A stretch of 64,000 nucleotides of DNA from Epiperipatus broadwayi (Eukaryota > Onychophora > Udeonychophora > Euonychophora > Peripatidae), in the NCBI GenBank assembly GCA_028023455.1, contig JAQFVV010006717.1, positions 248,001 through 312,000 on the forward strand. The letters are read 5' to 3'. Below the pieces are notes generated by a model that was not told the origin of the DNA, did not search any database, and was given only the letters and a program-made list of their open reading frames with translations. Both the position numbers and the translations under genes were made by a program. Below, one piece after another: positions 34,306-52,573 of the stretch. Within the stretch, counting starts at the first letter, position 1, and each line of letters opens with the position of its first letter.

Positions 34306-35029
34306 GTGTGTCACATATAATTTTGAAGATAATATTCAAATAAAAATTTAGTAGGAGTATTATAAAAAGTTGAACATTTTTTGAGGAAAATAATGTTTGA
34401 TACCAAATAGAAATTCCACATTTTTTAATACATTTTGTAGCAAAGAAATCATAAAGAGTAAAATTTTTGAAAAAATATAACATTAACATAAAAATATATC
34501 TAAAGTAGTTTAATTATGTTTTATAGAAATGAAAAGCAAGTTTAAACTATATACAATAATAACATCAACTAAATAATCAATGAATTATTAAATGTTCATA
34601 TCAACATGAATCTTTATCATAGCAGCTGAAAGATGATTGGTTATTATCAAATAGTATATCATTTTTTTTATACATGTCTGAAAATAAAAACAATTATCTC
34701 TACTTAAATATGCAGATATTAACTTATTAAAGTTTTTAGCTTATTACCCATGACTGAATCATAAATGAAGATAAACATATAATGATAGTTAATAAGGGAG
34801 AAGGGAGACATGGAAAATATCTGTGAGAGAATTATAGAAATTAATAATCTAGATTAACAGAAGTAAAAGGTGATTTTATAGTTGTTGTTGTTCTTTAATA
34901 TATGTCTTTAGAAAGATTATACATCTAAATCAGAAATCTACTACTAATAATTATTTTTAAGTTTCTATTTTCACGCTGATAAATTATTAAAATCATTAAA
35001 CAAAATAAAACACTCATAATATAATGTGC
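34306..35029. other. AT-rich non-coding DNA, no gene seen
   Basis: Nothing supported beyond A/T runs; the first part may still be diverged LTR. Confidence 0.5.
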
Positions 35030-35200
35030 TGGTGAAAACATGTTTATCCATCTAACATAAGCTGGAACTCACAAAATGTACATCAAACCCAGTCAAGCCC
35101 AAGATTTAGGTCAGGGACCAGCCTGGATTTGAACCCATTCTCTAAGCCCCAGATCTAACACCTAATGAATAACATAATAGTGATGGCACATGAGAATCAA
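35030..35200 (-). repeat. tRNA-derived SINE fragment (probable)
   Basis: On the minus strand GGTTCAAATCC (35125-35135) matches the RNA polymerase III B box. It lies in a segment with distinctly higher GC than its surroundings (about 35,080-35,160, containing CCCAGTCAAGCCC and GGACCAGCCTGG). A convincing A box is not visible, so this is a decayed or truncated SINE rather than a tRNA gene. Confidence 0.45.
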
Positions 35201-36041
35201 TCTTAATCCAGCCGACTTGCAAAGCTGAGCAAAACAATGAGACATCTATTAAGTATGACTATATTAAAATATACATATAAGTATGACTGTAATATGTGGA
35301 AGTGAAGAAAAGGAATTCAAACTACTCAAATAAGTTAGACAATAAAATATAGTTTAATATAATGAAAAATTATTTATATACATTTATAAATTAAGTACAT
35401 TAGTATGTGCATGAATGAGAAAGCAGTAGATGATTACATAGTGTCATTCACGGTATTATTTCTCATATGTTCTTTATTAGCTAAATAATATATTACAAAT
35501 AAACACACATCTTTGGTGGGTCTAATATTAAAATGCCAATCAACTATTAGAAGGAATTACATAATATGGCCATTAACACTTTGATTTACAGTTCAGAAAC
35601 ATGGTGACTAACATATATATTTCTAGGATCATTCCGAAATTCATTATACATATGATAAAACGTTTTTTGTGCCATTGAGGTCATGAAAATAAACAAAATA
35701 CATTTGAAAGATTATATTTGAATCTATGACAAAATATTTAATGAAAATTATTTTAACAATAGTATGATGAACGCTTTATTTTCTCCAAGGCATATACTCT
35801 TAAATAGATATATAAATTATGATGGTGGGACTGTATAAGATTGAAATAATCTTAATTAATAAATAGAAGTAGTTGTCATTTATATATATTTTAAGCAAAG
35901 CTTAATTTTAATATTAGAGCATTAAAACTGGGTCATGAGGCAAAAGAAATAATAATAATACGAAGAAGTTTGCAGTGCTGACATAATAGCCTAAAATAAC
36001 TAAGAGGAAAAGTTTGTGCTTCTGGATGATAAACAAAATCG
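35201..36041. other. AT-rich non-coding DNA, no gene seen
   Basis: No supported gene or repeat. Confidence 0.5.
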
Positions 36042-36210
36042 ATGGGCATAGCATGTGCCAAACTGGTCTTTTTATACAAAGAAATGGATGGGCATAGCAT
36101 GTTCCAGACTTAGGTGTCACTGCCAGTGGCCTTTTTATACAAAGAAAGAATATGCATAGTGTGTGCCAAGCTTAGGGGTCATCGCCAGAGGCATTTTTAT
36201 ACAAAGACTT
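36042..36210 (+). repeat. Three-copy degenerate tandem repeat (45-63 bp)
   Basis: GCATAGCATGTGCCA or close variants occurs near 36046, 36092 and 36155, each followed by CTTTTTATACAAAGA or TTTTTATACAAAGA. The first unit is shorter because it lacks the GGTGTCACTGCCAG-type middle. A B-box-like GGGTTCAAACT lies just downstream (about 36219-36229), so this may be part of a SINE-like repeat. Confidence 0.65.
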
Positions 36211-36261
36211 GAGACGAAATTTATGGGTTCAAACTTGTCATAACCCCCAGATTAAGAAGCA

Positions 36262-36282
36262 CATATATATATATATATATAT
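36262..36282. repeat. (TA)n microsatellite
   Basis: Short TA array after the tandem repeat. Confidence 0.9.
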
Positions 36283-38552
36283 AACACAAAGATCGGCCAA
36301 ATGTCAGAAACGCAGTAATGATACATGTCTCTAACAACATGGAATAATTTTTACTGCTTTAAAATAGATGACCCTTGTTTGAATACTATAATACGCCATG
36401 CAATTATAATATATATAGAGAAAGAATATTTCATTTAATAAAATATACGTTAAGATTTTACCTAGTAAAAGAAACATGATTTTACTTAGTAACTAAAATA
36501 GTAAAATATTAAAATTTCCCAAATACGTTAAGATTTTATTTAATAAAAGAAACATTAAGATTTCCCCCCATCCCTTTTTCTGCTATTTAAAATAAATCAA
36601 TACCACCTTCATTGATTTTACAATAACTGGAATATATTAAATACTGTATATGATCTTTTAAGCATAGACTATTTTAAGAGTATAGCAAAAAAAATAACTA
36701 GCAGTTATATAGAAAACAAATAATCGGTCACCTTTTCAGAAATGAATAAAGAATATTTTTATAAGATTTCAAAGCATTAATTAGCTTGAGTTTTGGATTT
36801 ACACAGGGTAGAAAATCCAGAATTAAACAAATATATTTTTATAATAAATAAAATGTTGACTCGAAAAACAATCTGGCAAGTATATTAATTAATAATGCAT
36901 TGTTTTAAATGGACGTTAATAACTTGCTTGTGAAGGTTTACTTAAAAAATGACAGAAAAGATTTTTATAAATTAAAAATCACCAGTTTGTTTGAGATTAG
37001 TAAATTAATAAAAAAAAGCATATATATATATAATCAAGTAATAAATAACTACAAATAATTGACCACACTAAAGTTAAAGAAAGTTAAGAGCATATGAGAT
37101 AGGATTAGATATAAGGAAATCATTTGAGAGCAAATTTACATTCACAGATTTATATAAAAAGCAAAGTTAAATAATACATGAGAAATCTTGATTAGTAGAA
37201 TTTGAGATTAGTGAGGCTAGATTCATTTTCAAATAGTAGCATAAAAGTTACCTTGCGCAAATTTAATAAGTCTATTTTCAAAGTACGGCTCATGCATAGC
37301 AAATTAAGGATCCAAAATGAATTCTTCTTGGTGACAGCAAGCTTCTCTATTAGCATGTTTAATGTTCTCTACCAGGCCTTTACTTTACTTTAGGGTAGCA
37401 GAATATTATGGTAGTGGCAGAGGCCGCTGAAGAGTGGTGGATTTACTGCTACATCATTTTAAGTTTCACCGCAATGTTAACAATCATTTTCACTAGAACA
37501 GCTAATCTTATCTGTTCTCCAAAATTCCGTCATTTTATACTTTTTTCTTTTATCAGTTGTTTTTTAAAAGATTTAATTGTTAGATAATGTCCAAAATAAA
37601 TTCAAATCTATTTCCAGATTAGAAATAGATTTGACAACATGTTTTGTACAAAAGAAAATCTTTAATCTACTTAATCTCATTTATTTTAAGTAAAACTTTA
37701 ATTAAAAAATACCTCCCTTTAATTATTTTTGGACAATTAACAACAGTCACATCTTCCTTATTGGATTTTATAAAAAATATATAGTTTAATCGAAAAACAA
37801 GCAATTTTTTTTTTAAAAAAGCTAAAAATGACATATAATAAATATTTGAAAACATCAATATTTTGTTAGTAAGTTTTGCTCCTATGTATATATTTGAGCC
37901 ACATCTATAATACTTTAATAAAAAAAAACTAATAATTAATACAAAGAATTAATACTAATTTTAAAACATGTTATTGAAACATTAAATTTTATAATTTAGG
38001 CGTGCATCTCAAATATATACATGAAATATATATATATATACATGACAAAAGGAGTGGGATGGGAAATAGGGATTTAAACACAGGTTAGTTGGTAGAAACA
38101 TGAAGCACAATCTTAAGCTAAGATTGACTGCTTCAATAAATTGTTCAAATTAGATATCTGATGCTACATAAAAAGCTTTACAAATTTCTCAAAATAAATA
38201 TATTCTACCTATAATTAGATACTATTTTATATCTCAGTATTTATATGTGTTATTTTTTGTATAAGAGTTTGGAATGATGAGATAAATGATCTTTGGTGAA
38301 ATTCAAATATTCACACATTGTCAAATAATAAGGAAAATGTTATCAAATGAGTCTTCATAATACTGAAAAAATGTCATTTTTAAAACCAATGATATTTGTG
38401 ATTTGAATGTACCATATTAAAGACAAAAACATAAAAATAAAACAACAACCTTTTTGAAACAATGTTTATAAAAGCTCATTTTTGATACTAAACATAATAA
38501 CAATGAGAAATGTGTACAACAAGATATCTCCCTATTTCTAAAACATTTTCCA
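36283..38552. other. AT-rich non-coding DNA, no gene seen
   Basis: Contains a perfect 12-bp-arm hairpin at 37603-37633 (CAAATCTATTTC, 7-base loop, reverse complement) and a short TA array near 38027-38041. No gene supported. Confidence 0.5.
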
Positions 38553-39330
38553 GCAGTTTTGCATGAATAAATTTTGTGGATTAAAATGGAAAGCTAAGAA
38601 TATAAAAGTGAATGGAGATTATTTAAGACATCTAGATTTTGAATGTAATGTAGTTGGTTTTGCAAATAATGCTTCAAAACTTCAAGAAATGTTGCAAGAG
38701 TTATCAGATGAAAGTAAGAATACAGGATTAAAATTAAAAATGCTAAAAAGACTAAAGTAATGCTCAATAGATTTTCTCAAAAGAAAAAACTTAAGATTGA
38801 TAATGATGAGTTAGAAGAAGTTAACAACTACAAAACATAATGCCTGAAATTTATCATAGAATTAAAACTGTTTTGAACACTTTTGGTAGAAATAACTTAA
38901 TATTCAATTGAAATATATTTGTGATTGGGAATTTTTTTTTTAATAAATATGTTTTATTAGCTCTTATTTATAGATATAAGACTTGAATATTTAACAGAAG
39001 AGAAATACATAGACTTAGATCATTAAACAAAGTATGGTAGGAGTAAAAAGAAAAGATCAAAAATGAAATAAATAGGACATAAAACAAGCAGGTGTTACTC
39101 ACATCATTGAGAAATTAAGCGTCTGAAGTGGAGTTAAATTGGGCATATTGCTAGAAGAAATCATAATAGATGAACAATTAAAATTTTACACTAGATTGCA
39201 AGAGATTATAGAAAGAGGCCACATGTCAGATGAATGGATGAAATTAAAATGTGCTGGTATGATGTGAAGAGATGCTAGATATCAGAGAAAATGATGTGAC
39301 CATGGAAAGACCTTCACCCTGGTTGATAAT
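38553..39330 (+). pseudogene. Decayed LINE reverse transcriptase (RTE-like C-terminal part)
   Basis: The open run at 38563-38760 encodes KVNGDYLRHLDFECNVVGFA then NNASKLQEMLQELSDESK, the arrangement around the active site of RTE-type non-LTR reverse transcriptases (normally ...L-R-F-A-D-D...). Here the catalytic F-A-D-D is replaced by FECN (38638-38649), so the active aspartates are gone. Downstream, through many stops and shifts, the plus strand keeps fragments typical of the C-terminal region of this group, such as MVGVKRKDQ near 39,035 and THIIEKL near 39,100. The 5' part (endonuclease, early RT motifs) is absent. Family assignment rests on motif pattern only. Confidence 0.6.
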
Positions 39331-39597
39331 GATTGTGATTGATAATTTCAATATACATCTTCTCTTATATAGTACAAGTTTAAAGACCTTAGAAATTGAT
39401 AATAATATTCCAGAATTAAATCCTAACAACTAGGTATAAATAAAAATGATTTATTGACATTATTTATAGATATATAAATTTTAGAATTTAATTTAATATA
39501 AAAGCAAAACCAAATAATGTTCAATTTTTTAATAATGCAAAAATTAGACTGACTGCTTTATTATGATTATTGCTAGTAGTAATAGTAGTAGTATTTT
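39331..39597. other. AT-rich DNA between LINE remnant and microsatellite
   Basis: No gene. May include LINE 3' untranslated sequence. Confidence 0.35.
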
Positions 39598-39599
39598 TA

Positions 39600-39664
<65 letters not shown>

Positions 39665-39671
39665 GATTATT

Positions 39672-39709
<38 letters not shown>
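39598..39709. repeat. (ATT)n followed by (GAT)n microsatellite
   Basis: About 21 ATT units (39598-39663), then mixed ATT/GAT, then about 12 GAT units to 39709. The right flank, read on the minus strand, gives AATAAAGCTTACC just before the array. This resembles the AATAAAGTTTACT that precedes the (TAA)n tail of the LINE at 60.8 kb, so the array may be a LINE tail. Confidence 0.9.
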
Positions 39710-41329
39710 ATTTCAAAGGTAAGCTTTATTAAGACTCACATGAATTACATATGAAAACTTAATGTCTTAGATACACATTAATATATGATATTATATATGC
39801 AATACAGGTTTACAATCTTGCATGTAATAAAAGAAAAAAAAAACATGACTTGTAGTAACTGAAAGAAGAATGATCATTAAATAACAAGATACATATGTCA
39901 AATTGAGTTTACATAGAATTTTTAAATGTGATTTAAAGAAAAAATACATCAAAGTACAATAGGATGAGGAAAAACATATATGAGGTGTGGAGTTAAAATT
40001 GGTGTTAGATTAATATATGATGATATATAAATTGGGGCTATTTGGTGGAAAATATTATAGTTTTCATAGCTGTCTTATTGTTCAAGTGTTGCATAAGTTG
40101 CATGGGAAAAACATAATTTTTTAGATACAATTTTTCAAATTAGGATTACATAAATTTTACAACAGCATCATAAGATAAATATAAGAAAGCACTTCGTGAT
40201 ACTTTTTAATACATTTAAGGAGAGTGATGGAGATAGTGTTCCATTGGCATATAGCCATATATAAATTGTACTTATAAGTTGGTGAGCACTATAGCTGTTA
40301 TGGCTAAATTTTATTGTTCATGTGTTGGATATTTAAAGTTCATTTGAGGTAAGTAGGTGGAGTGATTTTGTTTATGAGGTTGGTGTACTGTGTTACTCTC
40401 AAGTGGTGCAGTATTTATTGCAGAGTTCACATTGGGGTGATGTTGGAACTATGATTGTATGCATGGTAGGCAGTTGAACTGTTTGAGGTTTCAGAAAGTT
40501 GGTGAAAGTGATATAGAGAGCAGTTGGAATATGTGGCTGATATAATAATAGACTTAAAGAGTAAATGTTATAAATTATGCAAAATATTCCCTGAGGCATG
40601 GTAATAATAAAATTTGATAAATTTTTGTCAACCTGTCAGACATCCACTCCATGAGCGGGGGGTGCATTCTTGTGTTATTAAGTCTAGGTTTTAAATGTTG
40701 TTTGCATTTGTTGTCCTGAAACTTCACATTGACATTTTCATTAATGGATTTGAAATGTCTTTGCTATTGCTGACATGGAAATTGTTCTTGATGATACTGG
40801 CATATATTTTTCATCAGATAAAGTTGGTAATATGGTAGAATAGGTTTTGGCATCAACCACTTTGTCATATGGTTGTATGACATCCATTTTAAATGGTATT
40901 AACTATTTAAGAAGATCATTGTTTAAATAAATAAAAAATTGTAAATTCAAAATTATGTTAGAAAAGATGTGTAGCATAGTTAATTATTAATAACTGTTTC
41001 TATATATGTTAAATTTGCCTGAAATATTGCATAGTTTGAATGATCTTTTATGTGTTTAAACTCAGAAATATTAATTGTTCCTTAGCAATATTAAGGTTTG
41101 CTGCTGCTAATGAAATATTTATATTACGGAATTTTTTTATAACTAATCTATTATGCAATTAGATCAAGTTCAATCTTTGTGATGACTTGAAATTTATCGT
41201 TAAAAAAACTAATATTATGCACATTCATATAATTTGAAACAGGAGCTTCTAGAATGAAGATGGTGGCAGGACTAAGTATATTTTATATTTTGAAAAGAAA
41301 ATAATTATAACAAGATTTATATCATAGTT
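39710..41329. other. AT-rich non-coding DNA, no gene seen
   Basis: The segment 40,200-40,860 has somewhat higher G content on the plus strand but no open frame with recognisable features. If a minus-strand LINE precedes the (ATT)n array, it is too decayed to see. Confidence 0.45.
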
Positions 41330-41455
41330 TATATGCAGGATTCGAACTCAGACTTTCACACGACCCACTACTCTCAATGCCATCTCATGTCTGAGTTCGA
41401 ATCCCGCATATATTACATATATAAATGCAGGTTTAAGCCTGTACAATGTATCAGT
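41330..41455. repeat. Head-to-head pair of tRNA-like B-box segments (inverted repeat)
   Basis: TATGCAGGATTCGAACTCAGAC at the left and its near reverse complement TCTGAGTTCGAATCCCGCATA on the right form an inverted repeat spanning about 41333-41413. Each arm holds a Pol III B box (GTTCGAATCC), one per strand. The intervening ACACGACCCACTACTC matches the 15.5-16.5 kb tandem unit, as does AATGCAGGTTTAAGCCTGTA after it. Fits two SINE-derived ends in opposite orientation. Confidence 0.6.
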
Positions 41456-46742
<5,287 letters not shown>

Positions 46743-46895
46743 GTTACATTTTCATTTACCATTGTCAAACTTCTTCCACTCACAACTTTGACGCCATCCA
46801 TTTCAGATAAATACACTAATGATTATTACTAATCATTTTCGAAACTAGAGTTTATCTCTAGCACAGATATAAACTTTAAACCTCAGTTAAAGATT
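46743..46895 (+). repeat. Dispersed repeat R, copy A
   Basis: About 150 bp from ATTTTCATTTACCATTGTCA to CTTTAAACCTCAGTTAAA. It is closely matched at 56284-56437 (same strand) and at 56572-56716 (opposite strand). Non-coding. Confidence 0.8.
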
Positions 46896-47572
46896 TTTTA
46901 TGTATAATAAATACATAATTCGTGTATTTTTTATACAGTATCTTTTTACAAATTACCTATTCATCTTTAAATTAGCTTTTTAACTTTTCTTTTACCTTCT
47001 GAGTGTGTCAATGTCTATTTAATACTAATGGGTTCTTTCTATTCATGTAAAGTTGGTTGAATAACTTTTATAGTATAATTAAAATGTGTGCAATATAATA
47101 ATTGTAATGATAATGAAAACTTTAAAAAACATCTTTAGTAAAATTTTTATTTAAATCAAAGATTTCATTTTGTTTTTACAAAAAATATTTTCTCCAGAAG
47201 TAGTTTTTCATATTTTTTTCTTTTTAAATCTAAATAAAAGTTTAATGAGGATAGAATTATTAAACTGAAATAGAGTTCATCCTCATTGCCTGTTAACACC
47301 ATTTTTTCATTTATGCATTATCCAAAATCCCCCCCCCAAAAAAAAAATAAAAAAAAAATACAAAAATGGAAATTATTATATGGGTAAATTATTTGGTGGT
47401 ACTTTTTTTTAAACTTGAAGTGTTCTCTTGTCTTGCTATCTCAATTAATATATTACACTTTTGAATAACCTCATGAAACTAATTTGATATTTTTATGCCT
47501 TTTATTTTTAATTTTAAAAAAATATGTATTAAATTTTTAAACATAAATTCTTATTAAGCATGGTCAGCACAT
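46896..47572. other. AT-rich non-coding DNA, no gene seen
   Basis: Includes a C run followed by an A run near 47330-47360. Nothing else supported. Confidence 0.5.
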
Positions 47573-48068
47573 AAGTTCATATACGGATTAACCTTAATAC
47601 TATGTGCCTTGAGTGCTTAATTTTATCACGATAGGGACTATACAAATCTTAACACAAGATTATCACTTTATAAAGATAAGAGAGGTAGCTTATCTTCAAC
47701 ACTACTTTCTAGTTATATAGGGAAATATAAAACATTTTGATTTGAGTGTGAAGCTAAGCTAGTAAGTTCTTCACTAATTAAGTGTTTAGAAATCAACACT
47801 CGCGAAATCTTTTGATTCACAACGAGTTTATATTTATATCTTATAATTAGAGGTAGTGGATTTAATTAGTGATGAACTTACTAACTTCATCATTCTCAAA
47901 TCAAAATGTTTTAGATTTGCTTCTATAATTAGAAAGCAGGTTGAAGATAAGACGCTGCTCTTATCTTTATGTAGTCATATTTTTGTGTTAAGATTTGTAG
48001 AGGTCTCTCTCGTGGTAAAATTAAGCACTTAAGGCCATAGTATTAAGGTTAAAACCTTATATGTATTT
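47573..48068. mobile_element. Palindromic MITE-like foldback element of about 0.5 kb
   Basis: The left half is the imperfect reverse complement of the right half over nearly its whole length. Examples: AACCTTAATAC at 47590-47600 pairs with 48040-48050; CAAATCTTAACACAA near 47645 pairs with TTGTGTTAAGATTTG near 47983; AAAACATTTTGATTTGAG near 47730 pairs with CTCAAATCAAAATGTTTT near 47895. The centre is near 47,820. No ORF. A related fragment lies at 13531-13690. Confidence 0.7.
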
Positions 48069-51000
48069 ATTAAATTTTTATATTTTTCAAAAAAAAAAAT
48101 TAAAAGCATAACTTCAGAAAGTAAAATTTATCTTAAAAATAAAATATTAATTGTGCAAATAAAGAAAACGTATCATAAATGTTAAAAATAAAAAATAAAA
48201 CATTCATTTTAATCTCCGAACAAAAACTATTTTTAGCAAAAAATATGTTCATGTAATTATAAAATTCAATGTATAATTATAAATATTAGCATTTTTGATA
48301 GTGTGTATTTTTTGTTTGATAGTAGATATTATCGGTTAAATTTTAATTGATTATCTTTCTAATAATATAGTGTAATGAAAATTGTAGATTGAATTAAGAT
48401 TCAAATTCAAGTTGAGCAAAGATAATATTTAGATTAAATGTTTAATAAAAATTTCAATAAAAAACGATTACATCCAAATATATATATATAAGAATATTGA
48501 ACAATCAACTGTGAAGAGAATGAGGATTTTAACCTAGCACAAAGGATTAAGCTAAATTCAAATATTACCAAAAGTATGTTATTTGTTTACATAGAAGCTA
48601 AACATTCCAACAATAGTACCACTCAGTTCAAGCCATACTAATCAATAGATGCAGAAAGATTTGTGCATTAAATCCCTTTCTAGCGCCTACTCATCCAACA
48701 TCTCCAGTCTAGTTTCTAGTTTGTGGCTTTCATCAGTGAGGGACTTTGAATCTGTGAGCACTGCACCTAAATCACATGATGTTTAGTGATTATTTTACTC
48801 ATTTTTCTAGTTTAATAAAAAAAATAAAACAAAATTTTAAAACAAACATTCTGAATAGAACGTTTACTTTTGGAAAACTTAGTAATGCCCAACCATCATC
48901 ATTTGTACATTATTGCTGCCATCTCTGCATGTTCCCCAGTGGATTGAATGATTTCTCAGGATGATGAATATTAATAGATAATGGATCTTAACAATGTAAT
49001 GATGGATTGAATTTGATAGGGAAACACAAACTAAATGGACCAATAAAAAACACCTAAAGGTTTTTATTAGTAGTAAATATATAAAATTGTTGCTTATATA
49101 TTTGCAACTGTTATTAGGTATACTAAATATTAAACATAAAAATACTATTTTAAACTGTAGACCTGAAAAATAAAAAAAAGAAGTTAAAACTATGGTTTTC
49201 TACAGATATTATTTTTTTATATTTATCAATCCTCATTCTTTTTTCAAAGATGATAATTATCCTCATAGTGTACTGATAATGTTAGATAGTGTATTCATTA
49301 AAATTGAAAATGTTAGTCAGTTGTTCTGGTAGGTTTTATGGTTCAGTCCATTTCATTCCTCATGGAAATATAGAAGCAGGTAATGGTTGGTTTTAGTAAA
49401 TTTTAGCATTAGACTTTGGATCTTATTACATTATTCCAGATGTTTTGATTGATGTAGTTGATAGTATCTAGCCACATATACAAGATGACATTCTACTGGA
49501 AATATCATAGTTACTGTGCTTACATTAGTATTACAAAATACTTTTAACATCAGTAGTCTTCAGAAATCCAAACTATGGTGGAAAACTGTTTTAATCAGAA
49601 TTTCTCTTTTCTGCATGATATCCTGAGTTGTTTGTTTCATCTATTTATATCTTACTTTGCATCTATTTCTGGACTCAATAGATGTTTTCCAAACAACAGA
49701 TTTGTCAGAGCTAGTTACATCATTTTACATTTGTTTCTTTAAAACAACATGTTTGTTTTTTTTTTTTTTTTAAATTTTTAATTTTTTTCACAACATGTTC
49801 TGGAAACAATTTTCCAGTTATTTTCAAACTATATGATTATTTTGCAACTAAATGGATTAAAAAAACAACCATATTTTCTCTCTTTAGTTAAGTTAGTGAC
49901 AAGAAAAAAGCAAAAAAAAATAATTACTGACTTTTAAAAATTGATCAATAACTTACTCATTTTTATTATCCTATAATTCCAAATAAAATATCTAGATGTG
50001 CCATCAAATTCACTTTAAGAAATGACAATTTTTTTAAAATTAAAATTCATTCAAAAAATACAAATCAGAAAGAGTGTAAAATTCTTTAGATTTTTGTTAA
50101 TTATGCAAATCAAAATTTATTGTGTGCATCAAAATTATTTTTCCTTTTTCCTTTACAGGACAAAACATTATTCTACTGTTTTTCATCAATTACAAAGTAC
50201 ATTTCTCTTATAAAAATTTGTAACAATAGATTTAAAATGTATAAAGTAATTTCACTTTTAATTTATTAAACCAGGTTACCTAAGTAGCATGTATATTATT
50301 TCTATATGTACACATACACATATAGCAATTTACATATTTATTAGTCAATTTATGAGTTTTTTATTAAACATTTTTAATGCAGTTTTATAAAGTAACTAAT
50401 TTCAGCTGCTAATAGATTTGTGTTGTGGATATATATTGAACAAGTTTAGACCCCATTTTATTTAAAATAAAGCTAATATTACTTTATAAGCCTTTCACCT
50501 ACATACTAAAATAGGTATAGTAAAAGAGAAAAAAAGAAAGTCTTTTAAGACTCAATAATGAGCAAAAATGCCTAGGTCAAAATTCTTTTAATTATTAATA
50601 CAATTTTTTTTTTAAAAAAAAGAGAATGTACTTTTTTAAAAAAATTAATTTGTAACAATAGATAAAGGTATTCAGATTTAATACATATAATTCCGTAAAG
50701 ATTGATATATAAAAACTTGTCAGAGATGGCACTTATTGTCTTAGATTTTGTATTTAGAGAAAAAAGCTTTCTTATTTTAAGAAAGCTGTAATATCATTGT
50801 TGTCAAAAACTTCTGATTACTTCAACCAATAAAAACTCTGTTCATTATCACTCTCATAAGTTGAGCAGATTAGAGTCGCATTTCTGGTTAATTAAAATTA
50901 GGTAATTTGCAAATATTTAATCACTGCTAATATGGAAAACAGCTGAAAATCTCACTATACTAAAGTGAAAAATCTTATTAACCAACTTTTTGCTAGTTAC

Positions 51001-52505
51001 AGCTAAAAACATGATGAGTTCCAGTCATTCTAAATCGGGCATTTTTAATACTACCATTAAGATTTTGCATTTTTTTAAAGGTTAAAAAAAGTTCCATAAG
51101 ATGCTGCCCTTTCTTGAATTATTTTACAAGTAAAACATCAATAAAACTGATGGTAAAAGTCTAACAAAGGAAAAATGCTGTCTTATCTTAAATCTGATTG
51201 GCTGTTAAATTTCGACAACAAAGAAAATGGTTGTCAATAACTAAATTTCTTTCTTTCATTTTGAAAATGATAAATGAATGTTTTAGACCATTTTAAAAGT
51301 ATTTTTTGACAAATTATAAATTATTTTGATAAAATATGCTAAAAATAAAATTATTTTAGAAAAATAGTTAAGACTTTAGCAAAAATTATTTACTTTCTCA
51401 CAACATAAACTTGGGAAAGAAATCCCTGATGTCAGCAAAAATTTTGGTTGGTGAGTAACATTCATTTTAGATTTGCTGCTATCAAATATTTTTATAATTA
51501 TAAATAAAAATTTATTTTTGAAAAAACTTTTGTTCACTTTCATAACCTGACAAATTACTAATATACTTTTTACAAATGAAACTAAAGTGAATATAATATG
51601 AAAAAATGAATATATGTTGATGCTTGAGTTTGTGAATTGACCAATTAAAAGTTTAGACTTTTACCTCACTCAGTGCCAATAAAATAATCAGCAAAAAAGA
51701 GGTTATACAATTAAACTGAAACTATGTGATCTCATGTGCAAATGCTAATTTTAAAAGTGTGTAATTTGGACTGCACCAATTGTTGAGGATATAGAAATAG
51801 CAGTACCAGTTGTCTTTCTTATGACTTTTGTCAGCCTATTCATGATGATAGTTTAATGCAGTCATTATTCTAAGTGGATGATAATGCAAGATAAGTACCT
51901 CAAATGAAGCCTTAAACCTTTCCCATAAAAACTATTGGATAAACTTGTAAAAAAGGATTTAAACCTATCTTAGTAATTAAAAAATAAAATCAGAATTCTG
52001 ATGGTATGGTTTTATCCATAAGTGACACATTAAAAATATAAATACAGTAAATAAATTTTGTATTATTACATTTATATTATTTTAAGTTTAGTTGCCAATT
52101 TTTCTTTCTCGTTCTAAACTTAGTTTGCAGACATCCTGTAAAGCATTGTTATGGTTTTTTTTTATTTCAAACTAGTGTAAGAAAATAGAGGTTCTAAACT
52201 GTATGAAGCTAGAGAGACTTGAGCCTGACCTACAGATGTTTCTTGTATTAGAGTTGGCACTTTAATCTACAGTATGATAGTTTTTAAAAAAATAATTAAC
52301 CCCTATAATGGAAAGGAATAGACTCTTCTACTTGGACTATTTGATGGGAATTATGATTAGAATATATAGGTAAATATCCAGTCTGACCATCATTACATAG
52401 ATACTTTGTTCAAAGTCAATTAATTGATTGTTTCTAACACCAATTAATTCCACAGTTTAAGTCCTCATACATTCTTTTATGAAATTGTATAAATCTAATA
52501 AAAAA
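48069..52505. other. AT-rich non-coding DNA, no gene seen
   Basis: A 4.4-kb stretch with only short frames, T and A runs (for example near 49758 and 50607) and a short TA array near 48478-48490. I see no gene, RNA or repeat that I can defend. Confidence 0.5.
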
Positions 52506-52522
52506 AGAATAAAACACTTTAA

Positions 52523-52562
<40 letters not shown>

Positions 52563-52573
52563 TTAAATGTTTT

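Noticed and set aside
41393-41410. A true tRNA gene at the GTTCGAATCC motifs
   Set aside because: No A box, acceptor stem or anticodon arm can be placed; the motifs are in an inverted repeat and fit SINE remnants. The same applies to the B-box-like motif at 35125-35135.
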